The notes below the pieces were generated by a model. The model saw nothing but the letters and a program-made list of their open reading frames with translations, ran no database searches and was not told the origin of the DNA. From Rhizoctonia solani (lineage: Eukaryota; Basidiomycota; Agaricomycetes; Cantharellales; Ceratobasidiaceae): DNA of 64,000 nucleotides. Below are positions 20,519-31,897 of the stretch, piece after piece. The stretch covers positions 1,605,391 through 1,669,390 of the forward strand of contig NC_057384.1 in assembly GCF_016906535.1 (NCBI RefSeq), given 5' to 3'. Numbering within the stretch: position 1 is the stretch's first letter; each line of letters opens with the position of its first letter. The position numbers and the translations under genes are program-made.

Positions 20519-22203
20519 TTGTCCTAACGACAAACACGATCCAGCTCACCATTCCCAAGGTTTTGTCGCGACTCTCTGATCCCTTGATACGTTTATTTCT
20601 TGTTCCGACTTCGTGCGATGCCTTTTATGCCCCTTCGCAATGTACATCATCCAATCCAGTCAATCATCTTTATTCATTTCCGATTCTTTTGCATGTAGAC
20701 TCAAGTCTAATAGTGTAGAGTAAGGGCAACGAATGTAATCTACTCTCTCTTGCGATGAGATTAACTTTAAACTAGGTTTTGTAGCTGTATCGCCTTTCCC
20801 GAATAGCGTCTTGTTGTTTTGATTTTTGACTGAATAAAACTCTGGACTAGTCCGCGTATGAGTCATCATTCGACACGTAAGCAACTTGTGGTTTCTACTT
20901 TCGACGGCATGCATACTTGCACTACTATTACGCCTCTCAGGACTCAAACTGTTCCAGTCCTAACAACCTGCTGTCAGTGCTTCTCGAAATCTATACTCCT
21001 CTTCGCTCCTCTCCTTTATCCAATGCCTGTTAAAGATAACGATATTATGCATACGTTCCAAGCTCTTACGGCATTCCGACCAGCATAAAACCATTATGCT
21101 TACGGTTTATGCACCACTCGATCCACGCGTTTGGAGCTTTGGTCATTTATTTGCCGTAATTGGGAAAGATCGAGCTCTTTGTCTTCTATTAGCACTCTCA
21201 TATCCTGCGTATGCTCGACTGAACCCCCGATAAACACATCCTCACAAGTCCCCCATCTGGCATGACTGGCATGACTGCCCCACTTTGACTGCGGAATATT
21301 ATGTGTCTATATATCAGCTTACATATTCCACCGCTCAGCACTTATAATTGTCTTGGACCATCACTTGACGGGACCACATACACATTCACACCTGGGAACC
21401 CGAATTAATTATTGAGCCTTCTTGGAATTCACACCACCTTTTTCACGCAAAAGATGCAGATGGTGAGGCTTCTAGATATTCAATGGCTTTCTTGGATGTC
21501 CTGGTGGGTGATGGTGCCCTCCAAGTTTCTCATTCACGTTTGCACGCATTCCTTTGTATTTCCTCCTATACAGTCTTGAATAATATACTATTATACACCA
21601 TCGGGGGCGACTATGATCAGGCTAGACTTTTCTCTTTCCCCGGAATGGATGGATCAATTATTTAGAGAGCAACAATCGGTGTTATAATCTGTTGGTACTG
21701 CCATACCTTAGTCATGCGGGATGCGAAAGGATGTCATAAATGTGTGGCTTCTGTATTCAGGGTAGAATAAATTGACGGCTGTCGATAGATTCAGAGCCCT
21801 CCGACCGAACAATCCAGCAAGGCGGGTATGAATGATGTATATAGACCGACAAACATTCAGCAATGCATATATTTGTATGCTATATTCGATTAGGAACCAT
21901 GGAATATGACTAAAAAGTATTTTCTCCCGGTTGTCGATGTATCAAGACTCAAGATAGCCGCCCACGAGTGCTCGGCTTATCTTCCGATACCCGATCACGA
22001 CTTGACCCTTGCGATGAGAGCGTGCATGTGATCTAGAGTCACATAAAGGCAGCTCAGAGTTCATCTCGCCATCGATCATTCCCTTGATGATAATGAACGA
22101 CAACTTGGCCGATTCAGCCAATTTGAACTCACAACGGTACGCTGGTTCAACTCGACTCGGAGGAGAAGCGAGAGAAGAAAAGAGTCAGACTTGATGATTG
22201 ACC
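20519..22203. other. No recognised gene; promoter of the TPR-CHAT gene at the right end
   Basis: No domain-bearing frame, tRNA or repeat could be supported. The last few hundred bases should hold the promoter of the gene at 22204. Confidence 0.4.
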
Positions 22204-25200
22204 ATGCATGTATATAGCACTCAGCCACGCGTCCTCTTCGCCTCGGACGCAATCGATTGGGAATCTTTGGAAGATGATTCCTCCGAGATGGACGTTCCAG
22301 TCGAGCAATCTGAGCCGGGACATCAGGAGATTACAACTTCGTTTTTCGGTCTGATTGGACGTCCTTATGAATTTCAGGATTTTGAAGAGACCCATCTCGC
22401 TCTTGCCCGAATGCTATCAATCATTCCCGACGGAGATCCTGCATCTGAACTTGTCTATGAGATATTTGACAATTTATGGAAGAATCATGCTCAAAGGGCC
22501 CAGGACGCCGACAATCACGTATACTCTACCCCGATCGTTATCGAGACAAACGATGATCCCGAAACAATTTACGAATTTGGTGACGCTCACAAAAGTCGAT
22601 TCAATCATGAAGGAAACCTCGGGAGCCTTGAACGCGCCATTGGTTGTCTGACAAGGGCTGTTGAGCTAGCAGGGGAAGAACACTCTGAATTGCCAAAATA
22701 CCTTTTTGGCCTTGCTGATGCTTTGCTCCAACGATTTGAGCGCTTTTCGGGACTTGCTTTTCTTGAAGATGCGATTAAATATCAACGTCGGGGCATCTCT
22801 CTGGTCATGGAAACGAATCCCCAGTTTTTAGCCGATTTGGGTTATTCACTAATTCGGAGATTTCAAGTCAAAGGCGAAGTTGCCGATCTCAATGAGGCGA
22901 TCGAATTACAGGAGTTGGCGGTTGCTTCTACCATAAACGATATTGAGAAAGTAGCGATTTGTTATAACGCTTTAGGAACATCGCTTGTCCTGCGGTTCGA
23001 AAACTCTGGTGACCCTTTGGACCTTGAAAGGGCTATCGAGTTACACCAACGCTCCTTTGAGCTTGAACTTGCAGCCGAAATGAGAGCAACCACTGCTCAC
23101 CTTCTCGGCTCTGCCCTCCAAAGAAAATACTTGCATTTTATAGATATCGAGTACATCGAGCGGGCCATTTCATATCAACAACAAGCAGTCGATTTGACCT
23201 CTACTAGCCACACCGGAAAGCCAGGATATCTCACTAACATGGCGGTCTCCTTGCATCACAGGTTCGAACACTTGGGAGAAGTAAAAGATATCATATGCGC
23301 TATATCCCATCAGTTGACTGCGCTCGATTTACTTCCCCGAAAGCACAGTCTCCGATCAAGCTGTCTGGGAGATCTGGGAAAATCATACCTCTTACTCTTC
23401 GGTAATACAGGCAATCTAACGGACATTGAGAAAAGTATTGAACACCTGTTAGAAGCACTTGAGCATACGCCACAAAACAGCCCAGATAGCTCAAAATGGT
23501 TATCGAGCCTTGGGGATGCATTTCGTCAAAAGTTCGAACTTCTTGGCGAGCTGATTGACATAGATCGTGCTATAAATTGCCACCAACAGTCCATTTCTGA
23601 GACAGCCCAGGGCAACGTAGACCAAGCTGGCAGACTGGATCATCTCGGAAACGCATACATGTCACGTTTTGAAAAATTGCGGGTGCTGGCGGATCTCGAC
23701 AATGCAATCAGTCAGCATCGAGCAGCCCTATTGATATATGGGGGCGGGAACAAGAAGGCGCAAGCCGCACTTCACAACCTTGGCGGCGCCCTCTGTAGGA
23801 GGTTTGACTACGTTGGCCAATTAGACGACATCCATGAATCGATCGCAGTGATCAGACAAGCCATCAGTATCTCGGCTAAATCCTCGTATTCGACGGTCCT
23901 GCATAACTCCCTTGGCATATCTCTGCTATCCAAATATAGGCGTACTAACCGGCTTGAAGACATCAATGAGTCCATTTATTGTTTGGAATACGCAATCTCT
24001 TTGACGATGGACGGTCATTCCGACATGCCCAATTGGCTACAGAACATTTCCTTCGCTCTCAAACTACGTGACTCTCATACCCCAAACCCTCACGATATCG
24101 CTAAAGCTATCATATACCAAACACAGGCTGTGGATCTTACTCCGGAACACCATGTAAACCGGCCGGCATTACTTACAGTGCTTGGAGATCTTCTTGCCCT
24201 GGGGCATTCTGGAGCAAAACGTGACGATGCAATTAGTGCATACAGGAAGGCTGCTTTGTCCGTAGGGTCCCCGCAGCATCGCTTTGAAGCGGCATATAGA
24301 TGGGGACAAATGCTACTACTGCAGGAAGAATCTCCCCTTGAAGCATATAAAATAGCTTTTGCGATCATACCACAGGTTGTTTGGATAGGAACGACAATCG
24401 ACCAGCGATACAAGGAAGTCGCACCGATAAGTCGTTTGGCGACTCAAGCTGTTGCTTCCGCAATTGCAGAAAAAGACTATAAGCTCGCACTAGAGTGGTT
24501 CGAAGAAGGGCGGTCGATAGTATGGGGCCAAGTACTACAACTTCGAACCTCGTTGGACCAGTTACGTGAAGTAGATCAAGCACTCGCAGAAGAGATGCAA
24601 AAGGTTGGAAAAGCACTCAACAGGATTGCATCATTGAAGTCTAGTCACTCTAACCCTAGTACGCAACCAAATGTACCTGAGCATATGGCGCAGTCTCATC
24701 ATCGCCTGGCTGAAGACTGGGACCGGCTGCTAGGTCGAATACGCCAGCTTGACGGATTCTCGGATTTCTTGCGCCCCAAAAAGGCAAACTCGCTCCTAAG
24801 GGCAGCCCGAAACGGGCATGTCATTATTATCAACGTACATGATACTGCTTGCAACGCTCTCATTATACGAGGAGATAGGGCAGCCTTGGATTGTGTTCCA
24901 CTCCCGGAACTTTGTTATCAAAAGGCTTTGGACGCTCAAAATCGACTAATGCAACTATTGAGGGCCACGGGGGTACGGCAGCGGTCAGAAGGGTCCAGGA
25001 TCTCGTCGAAAACCAGAGGCATTTCCCAAAAACTTAAAGATTTGCGAAGAGCGTTTCTCCGGGTGACGCCAAACGTTTCTTCGGAGGTCTGTGACCACCC
25101 GGAAGGCGCTCCTAGACCCCAGACCTCCTCTAAATACGCACGTGCTTGGACTAACAGAACAGAAAGAAGACCTCTAGTGAAAGAGAGCCTTAGTCAGGAA

Positions 25201-26120
25201 GATGAATTAGAGAATATCTTACAGTTCTTATGGGTTCATATAGTCCATCCAATTTTGACTTATCTGGATTATCTTGTAAGCGAACTTCAGTTTCTGACAA
25301 CCGGTCCTACCTGAGAGATTATAAACCTTAGAATCCCAAGTTGGAAGACGGTTTGCCACATGTTACTTGGTGTGTCAGCGGCCCCATAGCCTTTCTTCCT
25401 CTTCACGCTGCGGGAGACTACAAGAGTTCCTACTCATATTCCAGGACCTTCAACTGCGTCGTCTCGTCTTACTCACCTACAATTAGTGGACTGCTAACTT
25501 CGTCTCCATCTATCCAAGATTTTTCCGGGATTTTGATGATAAGTCAAGTATCTACCCCTGGCTTTTCTACTCTGCCTGGAACCGAGAAGGAGCTTAGTTT
25601 AATCTCACAACATTTCAGCTCGTTGCGAGTCACTAAGCTTTCGGAGATGGCCGCAACTCCAGATGCTGTCTTGGAAGCTATTGGCAGTCATAGCTGGGTC
25701 CATTTTGCGTGTCATGCTTCACAGATAGCACAGGACCCCGCCTCTAGTGCTTTATATCTCCATTCCGGTACTCTTGATTTGAACAAGATCTCTAAAAATT
25801 CCCTTGGTCGGAAGGCTTTTGCATTCTTATCTGCTTGTCAAACCGCCACAGGAGATTATAACTTACCAGAAGAAGCAGTACACTTGGCCGCCGGTATGAT
25901 CATGGCTGGGTACCCAACTGTTATAGCGACCATGTGGTCAATTGAGGATGGCGATGCCCCGCTTGTTGCAGATCACACATACGCACATATGCTCAAGGAC
26001 GGAGAGCCAGACAGTACCAAGGCATCTTATGCTTTGCATCAGGCCCTCTCTGCGCTTCGTGAAAAGGTTGGGGAGCGCAATTTTATTTCTTGGGTTCCCT
26101 ATATTCATATTGGTATCTGA
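22204..26120 (+). CDS. TPR-CHAT protein, caspase-like protease fold (about 1,286 aa)
   Basis: Two exons (22204-25275, 25332-26120) are joined by a 56-base intron (gtaagc...cttag). Residues about 90-700 are repeated helical units of the pattern LG-x-x-x-x-x-R/K-F-x-x-x-G-x-x-x-D-I/L-x-x-A-I (for example NLTDIEKSIEHLLEALEHTP). These are TPR-like repeats of the kind found in fungal CHAT proteins. The C-terminal domain has the CHAT signature: CVSGPIAFLPLHAAGDY, then HFACHA (His about 1149), then FLSACQTATGD (Cys about 1191) and MWSIEDGDAP. Both residues of the His/Cys dyad are present, so the protease site looks intact. CHAT is a caspase/separase relative. TPR-CHAT proteins act in bacterial defence and are expanded in Agaricomycetes, where their role is mostly unknown. 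A decayed partial copy follows at 26353. Confidence 0.87.
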
Positions 26121-26253
26121 AAATATGTTCAATATTAATAAAGCAGCTTGGGATCAGCGATTAGATGTAGCCAAACATAATCGCAATACACTTCAGCGTA
26201 CTATATACTGTTGGTATTTGAGTGGGGAGTAAATGTGCGCATATTAGCTCCCC

Positions 26254-26352
26254 TGACACCGGGAAACCCACGGACTCTCCTGGGGACGTGTGCTAGTACA
26301 ATAGCCACTCGCATGAGCTTCTGATACTTGAACATCAGGGACGACTTTGCTT
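26254..26352 (+). repeat. Dispersed repeat, copy 1
   Basis: The segment tgacaccgggaaacccacgg...gacgactttgctt is closely matched at about 30697-30786. Copy 1 contains about 12 extra bases (tgtgctagtaca). It joins directly to the partial TPR copy at 26353. Confidence 0.7.
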
Positions 26353-26612
26353 TCAGGATTTTGAAGAGACCCATCTCGTTCTTGCCCGAATGCTATCAAT
26401 TATTCCCGACGGAGATCCTGCATCTGAACTTGTCTATGAGATATTTGACAATTTATGGAACTATCATGCTTAAAGGCTCAGGACGCCGACAATCACGTAT
26501 ACTCTACCTCGATCGTTATCGAGACAAACGACGACCCCGAAACAATTTACGAATTTGGCGGCGCTCACAAAAGTCGATTCAATCATGGGGGGAGCCTCGG
26601 GAGCCTTGAACA
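26353..26612 (+). pseudogene. Partial duplicate of the TPR-CHAT gene N-terminus
   Basis: It matches 22374-22633 of the gene just upstream over about 260 bases with few changes. One change turns a CAA codon into TAA (context catgcttaaagg), and the copy ends abruptly after the gagccttgaac motif. No TPR continuation or CHAT domain follows. It is a non-functional fragment, useful for dating a local duplication. Confidence 0.85.
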
Positions 26613-26959
26613 TTTGGACGATTTCCTTATAAGATGGTCACAATGTACCTATTAATATTAGCCCGTTTCAGTTAACTTCACTTCATTCTGGCAAATTTTG
26701 TGATTTATTATAGGATCGGCAACTGCTTGATACCGTCAATGGGTCCTCATGAACAAACTCTAATAACCCTGATCAGTGACTAGATATTGACCCCTCATGA
26801 GGATTTTCCAGAATGCCGACGACGTGCTACTAGTGTTTACTACTACTGGTCATACGTATAGCAGAGTGGAGGCTTCCTTGTATCCAAAACATCACCGATG
26901 CTAATAGACTTGAACATTCCTATTAAATTGTAGTGCTTAGTATCTGGAGCTATCGTTCA

Positions 26960-28821
26960 TGACATAGGCCAGTTTATTTACCTGCACCAGGAATAAGATC
27001 GGTCTTTTTCAACCAAGGTGGCATGCCATTCGGAAATTCGTTTAATGCCGAAATGTTCTGCAACGGATAAGCCCCAGAGCCCCTGCCTTTCAATCAGTGT
27101 CACTAAACTGACCTGAACCGAACCGCCGTGGAATACGAATTTATTGATTCGACTTTTCTCCTGCCACAGCCACCACAATCGATCAATATTCTAAGAGCAG
27201 ATTCAGTGGGGCTTAACTACTAGAAGGGTCATCATAACGTACTCCATGGTGCAAAAAGAACATTGGCTAGGATTTAATTCTGTATGTAAGCTGATATTAA
27301 AAACGACGTCCCAATTACAAACCTCGTTAGCAGAAAAGGTAGGAGCCCCGTTAAAAGGACAATTCGACGAATTACTTCCAGACGGGCATCTACCGGCTAA
27401 ATCTCTGTAGGTATATTGGTAAGCATCTGAAGACAACATATCAGCCCAGGACCCAAAGTGACTAACCCTCCAGTACTCCCATGAACGCCCGTATGCATTC
27501 CAACAAACTTGCAAGGAGATTTGAGTCGTTTAAATATTATTTGTATAACGAAGCCATACCTGTTCCATATAGTGCTGGAATCCCGTAAAATTTCCTTCAG
27601 ATTGAGACAGCAAAGCTTTCACCTCTGTCGGCGTAAATGTGATGTTTGCTGGGATGGTTTCGCTCCCGGGTATGACAAAGAACGGAAATCTTCGATAATT
27701 TCGTCGTAGCTTATGTTTTCTGGATGATGGAGGTTGATGTGGGGTAGAGGTAAATGGGTTAAATGACTTGCATTGGATAAATAACCGATATGTTCAACCC
27801 TCCGTCCTTGACAACATAGTCGCTACAGGTAAGAAAAAATGAGTTTCAGCGGAGGTTTGTGGATGGTGGTGCCTTAGAGCTCACTCGTTAGCGTCACCGA
27901 ATCCGCCCAAGCCATGCAGAGGATTCGGGTCCCAGATTGAGCTATGCTCAAAATCGGCCGCGTCTATATAATAAGATTAACCAATAATTAGAGATAATGA
28001 GGGTGATCTCCTACCACTCTCCCATGCTAATTATTAACAGATGTGGTATTAACTCTTGAGCTTTTGATGAGCTTAAACTTACCCCAGTCTAGTAGTAGTT
28101 AGTATCCATGAGTATGATGAAACATTAAAATGTGGCTTACATGGTGCCACACCCTTGTATCCACACTTGGTTCGTAGAGCATTCGTCCATTCGTGAAGAT
28201 ACAGCCTGAAGAGCCTCTCGTTTCATGTAACACTTTGTGCAAATGTTCAGCTTAACGAACCTGTGAAAAGGAAGGAAGAGACCAGTCATATGAATGATCG
28301 CTAAGAAGCCAAATTAGCCCAGGTTGCTCTCTCCGCGCCTGCCCACATACGGTTGAGGTTCATATGACTTCTCAGAAATATATGTTAGGATTAAGTAAAT
28401 TAAAGGAAGCAGGAACTTACGTGTATACAAGTTCATCATAATATGTTCCGCCGGAAGAGGCTGGCACAATCTGAAAAAAGCTTATCAGGGGTTCATTTTC
28501 TAGGTGAAACCATGCAAACATACAAAATCAAAAGGCGAGTGCTGGGAAGTATTCACCGGTGGACTGAGCTTTCCCGAACGTGGAGTTTGATTAAGACACT
28601 AAAGAACGGCATAAACTCAACAAAGAACGCCACTACATGCAATGGCCTACATTAACAGCGTTAATCCATGCCTTTCTCTCGGATTTCGATAGCGCCCTCC
28701 ATTCTTTACGGACTTCAATTTTCTTGCATTTTCCGACTCCCAAGTCAAGAGTCTGGCTATGGATTGAGTTCACAAAGCTGAATAAGGCAAGTAAACTAAA
28801 ACTCCAAAACCGGCTCTTCAT
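26960..28821 (-). pseudogene. Tyrosinase-like di-copper oxidase, multi-intron, CuA site damaged
   Basis: The ATG at 28821 opens a signal peptide (MKSRFWSFSLLALFSF), then VRKEWRALSKSERKAWINAV, the N-terminal tyrosinase signature. Later short exons give YYDELVYTHMNLN (first CuA His), LHEWTNALRTKCGYKGVAP, DPNPLHGLGGFGD, HKLRRNY, HTGVHGSTGG and PMFFLHHG plus NIDRLWWLWQ (27266-27243 and 27190 onward). The last is the CuB site. All are joined by introns of about 50-60 bases. The segment that should encode F-x-P-W-H-R (about 28210-28255) has stops and no histidines in the expected frame. I therefore call a damaged gene; an unusual splice is the alternative. Tyrosinases oxidise phenols and are often secreted by fungi. 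Confidence 0.65.
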
Positions 28822-29656
28822 GATTAGGCGGAAAGAAAGTTGGGTCGGATATGACTGGGGTAGTCAAGACACTTTATATACATTGAAAAAGAGGAAATTT
28901 TCATCTGCCCATCTGCCAGTAGAATGTGACAGAAGAACCAAAACTTATCGTACCCTTACTTCTACCTTCTTTCAATACAAAGACGATAGCCACTAGAACT
29001 TTTCTGTACGCCATGGTGGGACTACGGTCAGGTTACCAAGAATGGGTGCCCAGCCGAAGTAAGAAGTGGTAGAAATGTAGATGAGGTTGATCGTCAGGCT
29101 TGGGGCAACGATTCGAATACAAAACGGCGGTGAAGATCTGTCTTATTGGATAAAAAGAAATGTGTTAAATATACCGGAATAGCAGTTATCTTTATAGTGA
29201 ACCAGACCCTGGTGTATAGCACAAACGGCGGCTGCTATGTCATAGATCTTCCTTGGCCTGATAGTGATCGTGGTGCTTTGGGGCTACTCATCTGGATAAA
29301 TAGAACAGTCATGGCGTGCCGCTTCTCGTGCTTCAGGTTCAAGATCATGTAATATGCATAAGCACAATATCGTCAAGAACTTGGATTAACGTGGTGCGGG
29401 TTCTGGGAATAGCGGTAAAGATGCACGTTCATTCTCCACAAGTTCACCTCTAATTACATCAGTGGGGCTGGGAGAGTTCTACCGAAACAAACACCGTTTT
29501 GGGTATTGGTCGCAATTGATATCAAGTTCTTTCTCAGTGGTTCAAATACAGCGCTTACCTTCCACACCCGTGGATATCGAGAAACAGTAAACGTGGTTTT
29601 CTCACTAGTGGTATTGGAATTCCTTCACGGTAGCTCTCACACTAAAGAAGCGTATC
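28822..29656. other. No recognised gene
   Basis: Upstream region of the tyrosinase-like gene. Short frames only. Confidence 0.4.
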
Positions 29657-29861
29657 CTCTCTACGGGGCCCCAAAAATCTCGGGAGCGCTCCGGGGCTCA
29701 CTATTGTCGGGAGCACTCCGGAGCGTCTGGTATGACGCTTGGAAGTGCTCGTACAGTGCTCTCAAGTGCTCGCCGAGCAATCCGGATCCGTTGGATACTA
29801 ACGAGGTTCCCAAAACTGGAGCATTCCAGAGCGCTCCAGAGTTTTTGGGCCTCCCGCAGAG
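29657..29861 (+). mobile_element. MITE-like element, family A, copy 1 (205 bp)
   Basis: Imperfect terminal inverted repeats of about 30 bp start ctctacggggccccaaaaa at the left and, read inward, ctctgcgggaggcccaaaaa at the right. The interior repeats gagcgctc and gagcactc motifs. A related copy in opposite orientation is at 51374-51558. No target duplication is evident. Confidence 0.65.
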
Positions 29862-30315
29862 CTAGCTCAATCAGCTCTAGAATTATACATATACCTGGTA
29901 GCCTTCTGGTCACAAGAAGAAAGTTTTCTTTGAAGGCCATATCTCCTTGTTATGGACAAACATCTCATCGCAATATTTTCAAAGGAGGTAAAATTGTTGG
30001 TGCTTACATACAAAATACCGCTTGGTCCTAGAAGCCTAGTGGCATGAGTCCACGCCCCCATACCCCGCGATTGATTCACAAGTGATAGAAAATTACATTG
30101 AAAGATGCGGGTCAACAAAAATTGAATAGGCCTGAACCTGTCAGCCTTTTGCTTCTTCAAAGCTGATAAACCAGACATTATCTCCCCATATTACCCCTTA
30201 GCTGGGTGACCAGGCACTGAATGAGGATTTGTTGCTGCTGAAGTTAGTTTGAATCACAGGAAACAAGCTTACTCATATGAGACAGGTATGGGTACTGGAG
30301 GTGTCCCGCAGAGAA
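29862..30315. other. No recognised gene
   Basis: Spacer between two MITE-like elements; nothing identified. Confidence 0.4.
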
Positions 30316-30527
30316 CACGGTGGACCCCAAAAGTGCGGATTTTCTGAACGTGAAAAATCGCGCGTTATATGCGGAGTGTTGGCAAAATCCGACCATTTTT
30401 TCCATGAATCCGCATCCTCAACTCACCCCTGTGTGTCGTCGAGGTGCGAATTCTGCTATTTTAGGTGCGGATGTCTGGCAAAATCTGGACGTCATGCGGA
30501 TTTTCCGCACTTTTGGGGTTCACCGTG
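30316..30527 (+). mobile_element. MITE-like element, family B, copy 1 (212 bp)
   Basis: Terminal inverted repeats of about 28 bp (cacggtggaccccaaaagtg at the left; the right end inverted reads cacggtgaaccccaaaagtg). A possible 3-bp TSD gaa lies at 30313-30315 and 30528-30530. Degenerate or partial relatives are at about 45303 and 48901. Confidence 0.7.
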
Positions 30528-30696
30528 GAATAAAGCAACAGAAATTTAAACATGTCTATTTGACTGCTATATGTATCATATCGTGTGGTGGTCTTGTAAG
30601 TAGCTTGCGCAGATCTAGACTTGTTTGTATGTTTGGCACCTCCTCTCCCATGGCTAACGCAATCCACTGTATGTCTTCCTGTAAAAAGCTTACTCC

Positions 30697-30786
30697 CTTG
30701 ACACCGGGAAATCCACGGGCTCTCCTGGGGATAATAGCCACTCATATGGGCTTCTCGTGCTTGAATATCAGGGACGACTTTGCTTC
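30697..30786 (+). repeat. Dispersed repeat, copy 2
   Basis: Matches 26254-26352 (tgacaccgggaaatccacgg...gacgactttgctt) without the extra 12 bases. Different sequence follows it, so the repeat end is near 30786. Confidence 0.7.
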
Positions 30787-31087
30787 GTCTCCTTCCACTA
30801 TGCTATACCATCAATGCACCAGGAACCACACGGAAATTATAAGCGCGCCCTTTCAGTCGTTGGTTCTCCGCAATCCTGAGGGTCCGGGGTGAACACTCGC
30901 CGATGCTGGATCGGAGGTCCAAACACACAATCCCGGTCGACGCTCCAACCTTAGCCATGAGCGTCACGCGATTTGCCCCCCCCCCCGCTCATATCGTCCC
31001 TCACCCGGGTATATAATTTTCGGCCCATTATTCTAACTGGAACGACAGGGTGTGTTACTCATTTCATTCGCCCTTGTGTACAACTTT

Positions 31088-31690
31088 TTACATATTATAC
31101 AGTACAGTGGTTGCTGTATCAGTGCCAATAACACCCGTGTAGCTCACCCTGATCATCATCGGATGGGGTGCGATGTCCGGAAGAATAATGAGCGCTAAAT
31201 TCAGGCTCTTCGTCGTCAGAATACTCGACACCGGATTCCGAACTTCTAGGAGTATGTCGCAGGTTAAATCTCCCAAGTGGGGTACGACTCTCTGGAACGG
31301 ACATTTCGCCAAGCTTTTTGAATAACTCCGAGGGATTATTGCATGGAGTAGTTCGAACCCCGACCATACGTTTTGCTGGGTGGTAACAATACGGATATTC
31401 TTGTACAAGAACCAGGCTCTCGTGCTGCAATGTTTGACAGAGGGCAGCTAGTATGGTTTGTTGACTGGAAGCCTCAGAGAACCTATTGTATATCGATCAA
31501 TTAGGGATCATAGATCAGCATTGTTTGCTTACGCATGGTATGCACTAGTCGCCGTTGAGTTACGACAGAGGCTGTCGACTGGCATCTCATCAGATGATAT
31601 CCCCCGTAAAACCTTCAGGCCAGGCGACGGGTCCTTGTCAAAATCTTTCATGTGCCCGATTACTGAAGAAAGCAAGTTAGCAACATGGGA
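31088..31690 (-). CDS. Possible terminal exons of an unrecognised gene
   Basis: The open frame 31430-31119 begins MQHESLVLVQEYPYCYHP. It can be extended upstream through a plausible intron (gtaagc...acaatag near 31475-31535) to an exon containing IGHMKDFDKDPSPGLKVL. It ends with an acidic, Ser/Pro-rich tail. It might be the 3' end of the large minus-strand helicase gene or a separate small gene. I do not recognise a family. Confidence 0.3.
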
Positions 31691-31897
31691 GCGCATAGAT
31701 CAATGGGCCTACCAATGGAAATACACCAGCACCTAGAAGCAGATTTAGTGAATTTCTAACCCAGTTTGTCAGAAATACCTACAGACGAAGATTTAATAAA
31801 TCAACCATAGAGGGGACGATTCGGTTCCCAGCGATCGACCAGCGCTCTGACCAGGAAAAAATGTCAATGAAGTTTACCATCATGATCCAATATCGAT

